NCBI GenBank assembly: GCA_030045935.1
Contig: JASIEN010000614.1
Coordinates: 1-13,618, forward strand
Reading direction: 5' to 3'
DNA length: 13,618 nt
DNA from: Candidatus Sulfotelmatobacter sp.
Lineage (GTDB): Bacteria > Acidobacteriota > Terriglobia > Terriglobales > Acidobacteriaceae
Shown here: positions 7,374 to 13,618 of the stretch, in pieces
Numbering within the stretch: position 1 is the first letter of the stretch
Layout of the letters: each line of letters starts with the position of its first letter
Notes under the pieces: generated by a model
Seen by the model: the letters and a program-made list of their open reading frames with translations, nothing else
Told to the model about the DNA's origin: nothing
Database searches by the model: none
Made by a program: the position numbers and the translations under genes

Positions 7374-8312
7374 ATGACAATCCAGCTTCTCTCCCGAACC
7401 TCCCGAAAAGCTGTTTCACACCTCGTGGTCATCGTTCTCGCCTCAACCCTTGCCCTTGCCCGCACCCCGCAAGGCGCTTTTGACAAGACCTTCCAGGTGA
7501 GCGGCGGAGTGAACCTTGAAGTTCTCACCCGTTCCGGTGACATTACAATCCGAAGCGGGCCCGCTGGCACCGTCTCCATCCACGGAAAAATCTATGTCGG
7601 TGACCGGTGGTTCACGGGTGATCGCCACGGGGACGTGGAGGAGATCGAGAAAAACCCTCCCATTCGGCAGGATGGCAATAATATCCATATCGATTACGTG
7701 AACGTGCATGACATCGCGGTGGATTACGAAATCACCGTGCCCTCCGACACATCGGTCCGCACACACAGCGGCTCGGGCGATCAAACGATCTCAGACATTC
7801 ACGGCAATGCCGATCTGCAAAGCGGTTCTGGAGACATGCGGCTTTCGCAGCTCACAGGGGAAATTCGCATTCAAACCGGCTCGGGCGATGTGCGGGCGCA
7901 TGATATCTCGGGACCGGTGCGCGGGGGTGCCGGCAGCGGAGACATTGAGCTTGAGGAAACAGGCGGCGGGGACATCGACCTGCACACCGGCTCAGGCAAC
8001 ATTACGGCACGCGGGATTCAGGGTGCATTTCGCGGCGAAGCCGGCAGCGGCGACATTACAGCCGAAGGCACGCAGACCGGAACGTGGGAAATCCGCACCG
8101 GATCGGGGAACGTTCATGTGCGCCTGCCGCAGAATGCTGCTTTCGACGCTAACATCTCCACCAGCTCGGGCTCGATCGAAATCGGCGAAGCGATTAACAC
8201 GACCGTGCAAGGGCGCGTGAACGATACCCGTAAGCAGATCATTGGCAAGGCCAATGGCGGAGGGCCAATGCTGACCTTGCGTACCGGGTCGGGCGATATT
8301 CACGTCGAGTGA
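7374..8312 (+). CDS. Secreted DUF4097-like repeat protein (putative adhesin-type beta fold)
   Basis: The 312-residue protein begins at an ATG at 7374. The frame is open upstream to 7323, but the 17 extra residues precede a good signal peptide and a GGAG sits 8 nt before the chosen ATG. The signal peptide covers about residues 1-29 and ends in LALA. The mature part is built on repeats carrying SGSGD/TGSGN at residues about 133, 151, 169, 187, 206, 224, 243 and, after a less regular stretch, 305. The spacing is 18-19 residues, as expected for rungs of a parallel beta-helix or beta-solenoid of the DUF4097 (putative adhesin) family. Between the signal peptide and the repeats is a beta-rich segment of about 100 residues starting with a single RSGD unit. 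No enzyme motif is visible. The protein is expected in the periplasm or on the cell surface. Its position after an adaptor protein gives a possible export or envelope link, but the family function is not established. Confidence 0.82.
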   Translation: MTIQLLSRTSRKAVSHLVVIVLASTLALARTPQGAFDKTFQVSGGVNLEVLTRSGDITIRSGPAGTVSIHGKIYVGDRWFTGDRHGDVEEIEKNPPIRQDGNNIHIDYVNVHDIAVDYEITVPSDTSVRTHSGSGDQTISDIHGNADLQSGSGDMRLSQLTGEIRIQTGSGDVRAHDISGPVRGGAGSGDIELEETGGGDIDLHTGSGNITARGIQGAFRGEAGSGDITAEGTQTGTWEIRTGSGNVHVRLPQNAAFDANISTSSGSIEIGEAINTTVQGRVNDTRKQIIGKANGGGPMLTLRTGSGDIHVE

Positions 8313-8354
8313 AAGCTGTCTTCCGGCCGCTGAGAGAGCTGTCTGGCCAAAGAC

Positions 8355-8378
8355 GTTGGCGGGCTTCAGCCCGCCAAC
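8355..8378. repeat. Perfect 11-bp-stem hairpin between convergent genes (dispersed-repeat-like)
   Basis: The arms GTTGGCGGGCT and AGCCCGCCAAC are perfectly complementary around a 2-base loop (TC). The hairpin sits in the 125-bp gap between the DUF4097-like gene and the convergent exported-protein gene, where it could act as a bidirectional transcript end. Neither strand has a T-run after the stem, so intrinsic termination is doubtful. Its form (GGCGGGCT-TC-AGCCCGCC) resembles palindromes I remember as abundant in acidobacterial genomes; that is recall, not a search. Confidence 0.65.
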
Positions 8379-8437
8379 CCTGGCCGCATTGTTTCCTGTC
8401 CGCTTGAGATCGAATCCGGTGAATCAGCGCGGTCGAA

Positions 8438-9133
8438 TTACTCCAGAACGATCTTGAAGCTCTTTATGAGCTTGTACCTTCCGATCGTCGTGTTCACCGT
8501 AATGGTGATCGGCGCCGAAGGCAGCGGATTCGAGCAGGTCCTTTTGCTGCCGGCGCAGTATCCATTGTTTTTCCCCGTGGCGCCGAGGGTGCCGAAGGCG
8601 ACGTCCTTGGAAAGGACTACCGTTGAACCGACCGCAGCGCTATTCACACCCAGATTTGTGCTTCCGGTGTCCAGAAGGAAGGCCGTTCCCTGCTTGGCCA
8701 CCACAGAAACGACGAGGTCATCGGTGTTGTCGCCCGTATCGTCTTCGTAGCTCCAAAGGACCTGGCCGCAATTGGTGCTCGTCGACGAAGAAGCGTCGCA
8801 ATCAGCGTACGACCACGTGTAATAGGGAATCCCGACAACCAGGCCGCCGTCGGCGATGCTGGAACAGTCCGCGCTATTCGATCCGCTCGTAGGCTGGCAG
8901 GGCCACTCGTCGAGGCCGCTTCCATCGGTCGGCGGAAGAACGGAAAATCCATAAAACAGAGGCACCATCACTCCATCGGCAGTGTTTAAGGGTTGAGATT
9001 CGACCGGATGGTTCGGCCGTGTGATCTGCATCCGGAAGCTGGAGCGATCCTCCTGCGCGAGCGCTTGTTGGCTCAAGAAGGTGAAGAAAACAATGCTAAG
9101 GTTAACCGCAATGGTGAGAGAACGCAGCTTCAT
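8438..9133 (-). CDS. Small exported protein of unknown family, six cysteines
   Basis: The 231-residue protein starts at an ATG at 9133 with a clear AAGGAAGG about 7 nt upstream. Residues 1-26 form a typical signal peptide (MKLR, hydrophobic core IAVNLSIVFFTFL, cleavage after ALA). The mature chain is rich in Ser, Thr, Gly and Asp and probably mostly beta-structured. It has six cysteines at 79, 90, 112, 122, 193 and 200, an even number that would suit three disulfide bonds in the periplasm or outside the cell. I recognise no domain and no catalytic motif. The DTGSTN at 155-160 resembles the aspartic-protease DTGS motif only by chance: no second motif or matching fold is apparent. The gene is 145 bp downstream of the phosphatase gene on the same strand. 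The signal peptide, ribosome-binding site and even composition support a real gene. Confidence 0.8.
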   Translation of the reverse strand: MKLRSLTIAVNLSIVFFTFLSQQALAQEDRSSFRMQITRPNHPVESQPLNTADGVMVPLFYGFSVLPPTDGSGLDEWPCQPTSGSNSADCSSIADGGLVVGIPYYTWSYADCDASSSTSTNCGQVLWSYEDDTGDNTDDLVVSVVAKQGTAFLLDTGSTNLGVNSAAVGSTVVLSKDVAFGTLGATGKNNGYCAGSKRTCSNPLPSAPITITVNTTIGRYKLIKSFKIVLE

Positions 9134-9256
9134 GGGACACCTTCCTTATGGGATTATGCGGGCAGTCGGCGGAGAGGGCCGGTATTATCGCACACTCCGG
9201 CAAGGCCGAATATGAAATGATTGTGAAATTCGCCGCGCAGGTTCGGAGGCAACCAA

Positions 9257-9272
9257 GATCGGATCGCCGATC
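9257..9272 (-). terminator. Possible weak hairpin after the phosphatase gene
   Basis: GATCGG and CCGATC form a 6-bp stem with a 4-base loop starting 6 nt after the phosphatase stop codon. On the minus strand it is followed by TTGGTT rather than a clean T-run, so it is at best a weak terminator. The remaining 120 bp before the exported-protein gene show no convincing promoter, although GATAAT and CATAAT both occur there. Confidence 0.3.
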
Positions 9273-9278
9273 GTTCCG

Positions 9279-10031
9279 CTACTTGCCCCTGCGATAATCG
9301 CTCATCACCGGCCGCGGGAAGTAAGGTAGCGGCTGGCCGGTGACAATCGCTGCCGGGTTCGCCTCCACCAAAGCCTGCGCCGTCTCGTCACCGCAGATTT
9401 CCGCGACCGCATCGCGTGCTCTCGAAAGGATGGGTACCCGCTTCTCAGTGTCGTGAGCATCGGTCGCGAGCACATGCACGGCATCGTGCTCCAAAAGCCA
9501 CTGCGCGGCGCGGCGCACGCGTTCGCCCCAGAATCCCGTCAGGGCAGAACCTGTCACCTGAATTACGCATCCTTGCTCGGCCCATTCCACAACGCGTTGC
9601 GGGCTCTCCCGCAGAATCGGATTGCGCTCAGGATGCGTGATGATCGCGGTGACGCCGCGATCTCCCAATCGCGTGAAACAATCGCCGATCATCTGCGGCA
9701 CGCTGTAGTTGCTCAATTCAATCAGCATGTATTGTGTGCTTCCGATGGCATAGCGTGCGGGATTGGCGAGCACATCCTGCAAATTGTCGTAAGAAAGATG
9801 AAAATCGCAGCCCAGGCTGAGGGTGAGCGGGGGTCCGATCAGCGATTGCAAGTGATCGACGAGGCTCTGTAGATACGCGCGGTCGTAGTGATAGGTGTCG
9901 TTGGCGTGGGGGGTGGCGACCTGGTGCGTGATGCCGTCGCCCACTGCCATGCGGCACATGGCAACAGAGATTTCCCACGACTTCGAGCCGTCGTCTACTT
10001 CCGGAAGAATGTGCGAATGAATGTCGACCAC
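9279..10031 (-). CDS. CpsB/YwqE-type PHP-domain protein-tyrosine phosphatase
   Basis: The 250-residue protein belongs to the PHP-fold phosphatase family of CpsB (Wzh) and YwqE, manganese-dependent enzymes that dephosphorylate bacterial tyrosine kinases controlling capsule or exopolysaccharide export. The metal-binding motifs are in place: DIHSHILPEVDDG (3-15) with His5 and His7, TPHAND (40-45) with His42, Glu105 in the IELS segment, THPERN (132-137) with His133, and TDAHD (190-194) with Asp191 and His193. The length matches the family (about 240-255). The start is a GTG at 10031 because no in-frame ATG lies just upstream; there is no clear Shine-Dalgarno. It is probably cytoplasmic. No tyrosine kinase, Wza/Wzc or glycosyltransferase gene is next to it here, so its partner is elsewhere. 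The assignment to the family is strong; tyrosine phosphatase activity is inferred from the family. Confidence 0.9.
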   Translation of the reverse strand: MVDIHSHILPEVDDGSKSWEISVAMCRMAVGDGITHQVATPHANDTYHYDRAYLQSLVDHLQSLIGPPLTLSLGCDFHLSYDNLQDVLANPARYAIGSTQYMLIELSNYSVPQMIGDCFTRLGDRGVTAIITHPERNPILRESPQRVVEWAEQGCVIQVTGSALTGFWGERVRRAAQWLLEHDAVHVLATDAHDTEKRVPILSRARDAVAEICGDETAQALVEANPAAIVTGQPLPYFPRPVMSDYRRGK

Positions 10032-10114
10032 GATTATGAGAACACCGCGATGCCGATGTTCTTTCTAAATTCGATTTAAGCAGATTCGCGAGGAAAGAGG
10101 AAGCTGGATAACAG

Positions 10115-10507
10115 TCACCAAATGGTTGGCACTGCTCGCGATTTTCGAATTTCGCGGTCCGCAGTGAGCAAGGGAATATCTTCGATCAGCGCCGTGGCTC
10201 CGATGATGCGGTCGACTGGATCTTTGGGATAGTCGGAGGGTAACTCGTACGCCTGAAGTGCGATGTTGGCGGTAACCGGGAGTACTACGAAGCGGCGCTC
10301 CACATCGGACAGAAAGGACTCCGGGCTCGTGATGAGACGGAACTGTTTCTTGCGGAACAACATGCTCAACTCGAACAACGTGAAGTCTGAGATGGCCATC
10401 CCACGTGCCAATTGTCGGGCGCTGGTGATTGCAGATTGGGCACGATCAGAAATCCGTGGTTCGCCTGACGCCAGCCAGACGACCACGTGTGTATCGAGCA
10501 GGATCAA
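10115..10507 (-). CDS. vapC: PIN-domain ribonuclease toxin (VapC family)
   Basis: The 130-residue protein has the PIN-domain acidic set: Asp5 in MILLDTHVVVW, Glu46 in the TLFELSML helix, Asp99 in DPVDRIIGATA and Asp117 in LLTADREI. VapC toxins are magnesium-dependent RNases that cut tRNA or rRNA when not bound by antitoxin. The length is typical (about 125-140). The start is a TTG whose bases overlap the antitoxin stop codon (TTGA at 10504-10507), a common arrangement for translational coupling. The upstream partner is a Phd/YefM-type antitoxin rather than an AbrB-type VapB. I see no truncation or lost catalytic residue. Confidence 0.9.
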   Translation of the reverse strand: MILLDTHVVVWLASGEPRISDRAQSAITSARQLARGMAISDFTLFELSMLFRKKQFRLITSPESFLSDVERRFVVLPVTANIALQAYELPSDYPKDPVDRIIGATALIEDIPLLTADREIRKSRAVPTIW

Positions 10508-10743
10508 TAAAGATCACCCCACTCTTCGGGAGTCAATGCCGGGGAAACAACATCTCCGGTGACCTTAATCTTGCCCTTGTAAAAGCCGAAGATGTCATCT
10601 TTCTTTTCCTCGACGGGCACGAGCTTCGCCACAGGCCTGCCGCGCTTCGTGATCACGACAGATTGGCGCTTGGCCTGCACTTCATCCATGATGGCGAGGC
10701 AGCGGGCCTTGAAGGCGCCAGCGGGGATGGTTTTGGTTTTCAT
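10504..10743 (-). CDS. Phd/YefM-type antitoxin of the PIN toxin
   Basis: The 79-residue protein starts at an ATG at 10743. Its N-terminal half (about 1-46) has the Phd/YefM pattern: a helix with FKARCLAIMDEVQ, then VVITKRGRPVAKLVPVE, a DNA-binding dimer fold that represses its own promoter. The C-terminal tail (about 47-79, ending PEEWGDLY) is acidic/aromatic, as expected for the segment that occupies the toxin active site. The gene overlaps the toxin start by four bases. No good Shine-Dalgarno precedes the ATG. Confidence 0.88.
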   Translation of the reverse strand: MKTKTIPAGAFKARCLAIMDEVQAKRQSVVITKRGRPVAKLVPVEEKKDDIFGFYKGKIKVTGDVVSPALTPEEWGDLY

Positions 10744-10757
10744 TCGACGCTTGCGAT

Positions 10758-10779
10758 CATGGTCATTGTACCATGGTCA
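10758..10779 (-). promoter_or_regulatory. Candidate promoter/operator of the toxin-antitoxin operon
   Basis: On the minus strand TACAAT (10765-10770) is a near-consensus -10 box 22 nt before the antitoxin ATG. It is embedded in a direct repeat CATGGTCA (10758-10765 and 10772-10779, 14 bp apart) and abuts the palindrome ACCATGGT (10770-10777). A repressor dimer binding here would cover the -10, which fits the self-repression usual for Phd-type antitoxins. No clear -35 hexamer is seen. Confidence 0.5.
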
Positions 10780-10801
10780 CAAGGCAGGAATCTGGCCTCG
10801 G

Positions 10802-12028
10802 TCAAGCGCCATATCGCTGCACGATAAACTCGGCAATCCCCGCATACGCTTTTGTCAGCGTCGCCTCATCCGGCAAGAACACAATCCTGAAATGCTGTGT
10901 TCCCGGCTTCTGCCCGAAGCCTGAGCCGTGCACGACCATGACGTGCTTCTGCCGAATCAGTTCCTTCACGAAGACTTCGTCGCTCTCAGGAATATCGATG
11001 CGCGGAAAAGCATAGAAAGCCCCACGCGGAGCGACGCAGCTTATGCGCGGAGTCGACTCGCACCAGCGCTGCGTGAGATCACGGCGGGAGCGCAGCTTGC
11101 GACGTACTTCAATCAAATGATCCTGCGGTCCTTCAAGTGCGGCCTTGATTGCGTACTGCTCAGGATGATTCGCGCACAAGCGCGCGCGCAACAATCGATG
11201 AATACCCTCGATATAAGGCTTGATTGCAGATGCGTCGCCCGAAGCGATGCCCCAGCCGATGCGCCATCCCGGGGCGAGATAATTTTTCGACATGCCGCCA
11301 AAGGTGATGCAAGGCACCTCTGGCGCGATGGCGGCGAAGGCAATATGCGGCGTGGGGTTTTCGGGTGGACCATCCAGAATCAGCTTGTCGTAGATTTCGT
11401 CGGAGAAAACTACCAGATTGTGCCGCCGCGCCAGTTCTGCAATTTGTTCGAGGATTTGCCGCGAACAGAGAGAGCCGGTGGGATTATTGGGATTGATAAG
11501 CACGATCGCGCGAGCGTGCGGGCTCAGCTTGCGCTGGATGTCGGCGAGTTCGGGCTGCCACGCGTCTTCTTCATTCAGATCGTAACTATTCAGATCAATG
11601 CCCAGCTTGCACAAAACCGCGGAATACAACGGGTAGTCCGGCTTGGGCGTCAAAATGTTCTCGCCCGGATTTACCAGCGCGGAAATGCAAAGATCGACCG
11701 TCTCGCTTACGCCCGAAGTGACGAACACGTCCCGCACTGTGGTGATGCCCTTGCGCGCAGCCTCGCCGCGAATCGCCTCCAGCGCTTCGGGAATGCCAGG
11801 TGAGGGCGCGTATCCGTTCTTGCCATCGCGCATGGCTTTATACGCGGCTTCGATAATGTGCGGCGGCGTCTGAAAATCAAAGTTGAGCGGATCGCCAACG
11901 TTCAGCGGCAGGACCTTGTGGCCTTGTCGAATGACTTCATCGGCGACGCAAGCGAGGTCACGAATCGCGTAGCGGACGTTTTCGAGACGGCTGGCGGCGG
12001 TGATTTCGCGGGATTGGGTGAGCGGCAT
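10802..12028 (-). CDS. PLP-dependent class I/II aminotransferase, alanine aminotransferase (AlaA)-like
   Basis: The 408-residue fold-type I aminotransferase has all expected PLP-site motifs: SGVSE (105-109), PDYPLY (130-135), NPNNPTG (179-185), SDEIYDK (209-215) with Asp210, the Schiff-base Lys248 in GGMSKNY, Arg256 in GWRIGW, and the substrate carboxylate Arg381 in HFRIVF. The N-terminus SRLENVRYAIRD and the segment PYIEGIHRLLRARLCAN closely resemble E. coli AlaA (SKLENVCYDIRG; GYIEGLEMLASMRLCAN), so glutamate-pyruvate transamination is the best guess. Other substrates are possible. The start ATG at 12028 gives the family-typical length but has no clear Shine-Dalgarno. A repeat element occupies most of the 132 bp between it and the upstream aldehyde dehydrogenase gene on the same strand. 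Confidence 0.9.
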   Translation of the reverse strand: MPLTQSREITAASRLENVRYAIRDLACVADEVIRQGHKVLPLNVGDPLNFDFQTPPHIIEAAYKAMRDGKNGYAPSPGIPEALEAIRGEAARKGITTVRDVFVTSGVSETVDLCISALVNPGENILTPKPDYPLYSAVLCKLGIDLNSYDLNEEDAWQPELADIQRKLSPHARAIVLINPNNPTGSLCSRQILEQIAELARRHNLVVFSDEIYDKLILDGPPENPTPHIAFAAIAPEVPCITFGGMSKNYLAPGWRIGWGIASGDASAIKPYIEGIHRLLRARLCANHPEQYAIKAALEGPQDHLIEVRRKLRSRRDLTQRWCESTPRISCVAPRGAFYAFPRIDIPESDEVFVKELIRQKHVMVVHGSGFGQKPGTQHFRIVFLPDEATLTKAYAGIAEFIVQRYGA

Positions 12029-12040
12029 AACGAAATTCTA

Positions 12041-12070
12041 ACCGCCGAGGCCGCAGAGCACGCAAAGAAA
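12041..12070 (-). repeat. Dispersed-repeat-like GC/AG-rich block before the aminotransferase
   Basis: Read on the minus strand this block (TTTCTTTGCGTGCTCTGCGG, then CCTCGGCGGT) has the pattern of a widespread bacterial intergenic repeat with TCTTTGCG and CTCTGCGG modules. It ends only about 12 nt before the start codon at 12028, so it would form the messenger leader. I recognise it from memory; the copy number in this genome cannot be judged here. Confidence 0.5.
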
Positions 12071-12084
12071 TCGAACCAACTTTT

Positions 12085-12148
12085 TCACCACGGAGTCACA
12101 GAGGCACCGAGAACGTCATTTGAAGGTTTTTCCGCGCCTCCGTGGTGA
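12085..12148. repeat. Long inverted repeat (11-bp arms, 42-nt loop) between aldehyde dehydrogenase and aminotransferase
   Basis: TCACCACGGAG (12085-12095) and CTCCGTGGTGA (12138-12148) are perfectly complementary. The interior contains ACAGAGGCACCGAGAA, giving the CACGGAG..CACAGAGG..CACCGAG pattern of a well-known dispersed intergenic repeat. On the minus strand the second arm is followed by AAAAAG, not by T, so it is not an intrinsic terminator. It lies 13 bp after the aldehyde dehydrogenase stop codon. Confidence 0.65.
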
Positions 12149-12160
12149 CTCTTATTTTCA

Positions 12161-13618
12161 CTATTCCGCTCTGTCGATCTGCGCTTTTTGCAGCTTGTCC
12201 GAGTAATCCACGTAAACCGACTTCCACTCGGTGTAGAAATCGAGTGCTCCGATGCCGCCTTCGCGATGGCCGTTGCCGGTTGCCTTGGTGCCGCCAAACG
12301 GCAGATGCACCTCCGCCCCAATCGTCGGAGCGTTGATATAAGTGATGCCGGCATCAAGATCGCGAATGGCGCCGAATGCCTTGTTCACATCTTTGGTGTA
12401 GATCGAAGATGACAGGCCATATTCGATTCCGTTCGCGATTTCAATGGCATCTTCGATTCTGTCGCAAGCAATGATCGAAACCACCGGCCCGAAAATTTCT
12501 TCCTGCGCGATGCGCATCTCCGGATCGACATCGATGAATACAGTCGGCTGCATGAAGAACCCATGCTTGTAATCGCCTTGATCCAGCCGGTTTCCGCCAC
12601 ACATCAGCTTGGCTCCTTCATTCTTACCGATATCGACATAGCTCAAATCGGTCTGCAACTGCTTCTCATTGATCGCTGGTCCCATCTCGGTAGTTTCATC
12701 AAGCCCATTGCCCACCCGCAGCTTTTTGGCGCGCGCGACATAACGTTCCACAAATTCGCGATACACGCCTTTCTGCACAATGATGCGGCTGGTAGCTGTG
12801 CAGCGCTGGCCGGTGGTGCCAAATCCGCCCCACAGGCCGCCTTCAATCGCCAAATCAAGATTCGCGTCGTCGAGCACGATCATGGGGTTCTTGCCGCCAA
12901 GTTCGAGCGAGCAATGCTTGAAACTCTTAGCCGCGATGCCGCCGATAATTCGTCCCACGGTTGACGATCCTGTCAAAGAAACCGCCCGCACATCAGGATG
13001 CTCGGCCAGCGGAGTTCCCACTTCCGGGCCGAATCCGGTGACGATGTTTACTACTCCCTTTGGAACCCCGGCATCAGTGAGTGCGCGAACTAGATTGAAC
13101 GTGGAAAGCGGCGTGTCCTGCGCGGGTTTGATGATGCAGGTGTTTCCGCAAACGATGGCCGGCAACAGCTTCCACGAAGAAATCGCCATGGGAAAATTCC
13201 ACGGCGTGATCATGCCGCAAACGCCAATCGGCTGCCGCACGGCCATGGCAAATTTGTTTGGCAACTCGGAAGGCGTGGTTGGGCCGAACATCCTTCGCCC
13301 TTCGCCGGCGTTGTAGTAAGCCGCGTCGATCGCTTCCTGCACATCGCCGCGGGTCTCGTTCAGAACCTTGCCCATTTCGCGAGTCATCTCGCGGGCGTGT
13401 TCTTCTTTGCGTTCAATGAGAATCTCAGCGGCGCGAAACACCAGTTCGGCGCGTCTCGGCGCGGGCACGAGGCGCCATCTCGCAAAAGCACGCTTCGCGG
13501 CATCGACTGCGGCGTCGACGTCAGCCTTGGCCGATTTCTGAAAAATTCCCACCAAGTCGCGCGTGTCGGCGGGGTTGCGATTCTCGAAAGTCTCTCCGGT
13601 CACGGAGTCGACCCATTC
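12161..13618 (-). CDS. NAD(P)-dependent aldehyde dehydrogenase, N-terminus beyond window
   Basis: The frame is open to the right edge. The visible residues EWVDSVTGETFENRNPAD belong to the normal interior of the family N-terminus, so the GTG at 13603 is probably not the start and about 10-20 residues are missing. Counting from that GTG, the family motifs are ITPWNFP (132-138) with Asn136, the NAD-binding Lys159 (IIKP), TGSSTVG (211-217), the general base Glu234 (LELGGKNP), the nucleophile Cys268 in FGTTGQRCTATSR, and EEIFGPVVS (368-376) with Glu369. All catalytic residues are present. It oxidises an aldehyde to the acid. Overall resemblance is to the YcbD / alpha-ketoglutaric semialdehyde dehydrogenase and aminoadipic semialdehyde-like groups, but the substrate cannot be fixed from sequence. 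It lies upstream of an aminotransferase on the same strand. A shared amino-acid catabolic role is possible, though the repeat-filled 132-bp gap makes co-transcription uncertain. Confidence 0.93.
   Translation of the reverse strand, partial: EWVDSVTGETFENRNPADTRDLVGIFQKSAKADVDAAVDAAKRAFARWRLVPAPRRAELVFRAAEILIERKEEHAREMTREMGKVLNETRGDVQEAIDAAYYNAGEGRRMFGPTTPSELPNKFAMAVRQPIGVCGMITPWNFPMAISSWKLLPAIVCGNTCIIKPAQDTPLSTFNLVRALTDAGVPKGVVNIVTGFGPEVGTPLAEHPDVRAVSLTGSSTVGRIIGGIAAKSFKHCSLELGGKNPMIVLDDANLDLAIEGGLWGGFGTTGQRCTATSRIIVQKGVYREFVERYVARAKKLRVGNGLDETTEMGPAINEKQLQTDLSYVDIGKNEGAKLMCGGNRLDQGDYKHGFFMQPTVFIDVDPEMRIAQEEIFGPVVSIIACDRIEDAIEIANGIEYGLSSSIYTKDVNKAFGAIRDLDAGITYINAPTIGAEVHLPFGGTKATGNGHREGGIGALDFYTEWKSVYVDYSDKLQKAQIDRAE

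Noticed and set aside
8650..8670. DTGSTN in the exported protein as an aspartic-protease active site
   Set aside because: There is only one such motif, no surrounding hydrophobic-hydrophobic-Gly pattern, and no fold similarity.
10928..11803. A 291-codon plus-strand open frame
   Set aside because: It lies wholly antisense to the aminotransferase, whose motifs are all conserved; the translation is Arg/Ala-rich with no recognisable domain.
1..13618. CRISPR array, tRNA/rRNA genes, insertion sequence or prophage
   Set aside because: No regularly spaced direct repeats, no recognisable RNA gene sequence and no transposase, integrase or phage structural protein was found on either strand.

Overview
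The window looks like a chromosomal segment of a Gram-negative, moderately GC-rich soil-type bacterium, most likely an Acidobacteriota member of the Koribacter/Terriglobia kind. The pointers are an lpxB gene (outer membrane with lipid A), a large Ser/Thr kinase with a TolB-like plus TPR sensor half, a DUF4097-type exported protein, and several short palindromic repeats resembling those scattered through acidobacterial genomes. This assignment is inference from gene content; no marker gene such as rRNA is present.

Layout. Positions 1-5760 hold four genes, all on the minus strand. In transcription order they are a Ser/Thr protein kinase (5760-3277), an HExxH protein broken by a frameshift (3176-2383), lpxB (2348-1110), and an exported M1-aminopeptidase-like protein (967 to beyond the left edge) whose zinc/catalytic motif is degenerate. 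A 298-bp divergent region with small inverted and direct repeats separates the kinase from two plus-strand genes: a membrane fusion (periplasmic adaptor) protein (6059-7273) and a secreted DUF4097-like repeat protein (7374-8312). A convergent gap with a perfect hairpin follows. The rest is again on the minus strand: a small exported protein of unknown family (9133-8438), a CpsB/YwqE-type PHP-domain phosphatase (10031-9279), a Phd-VapC type toxin-antitoxin pair (10743-10115), an AlaA-like aminotransferase (12028-10802) and an aldehyde dehydrogenase that continues past the right edge (13618-12161).

Functionally the left and middle parts are dominated by envelope and signalling functions: lipid A synthesis, a transmembrane kinase, a periplasmic adaptor and exported proteins. 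The right part holds amino-acid/aldehyde metabolism and a toxin-antitoxin module. No rRNA, tRNA, CRISPR array, insertion sequence or phage gene was seen. I see no clear new multi-gene system. The most interesting signals are: (1) the pseudo-enzyme-like active site of the M1 homologue, (2) a hairpin repeat inserted in frame inside lpxB, (3) the frameshifted HExxH gene, and (4) three different palindromic repeats, one of which forms the leader of the aminotransferase gene.
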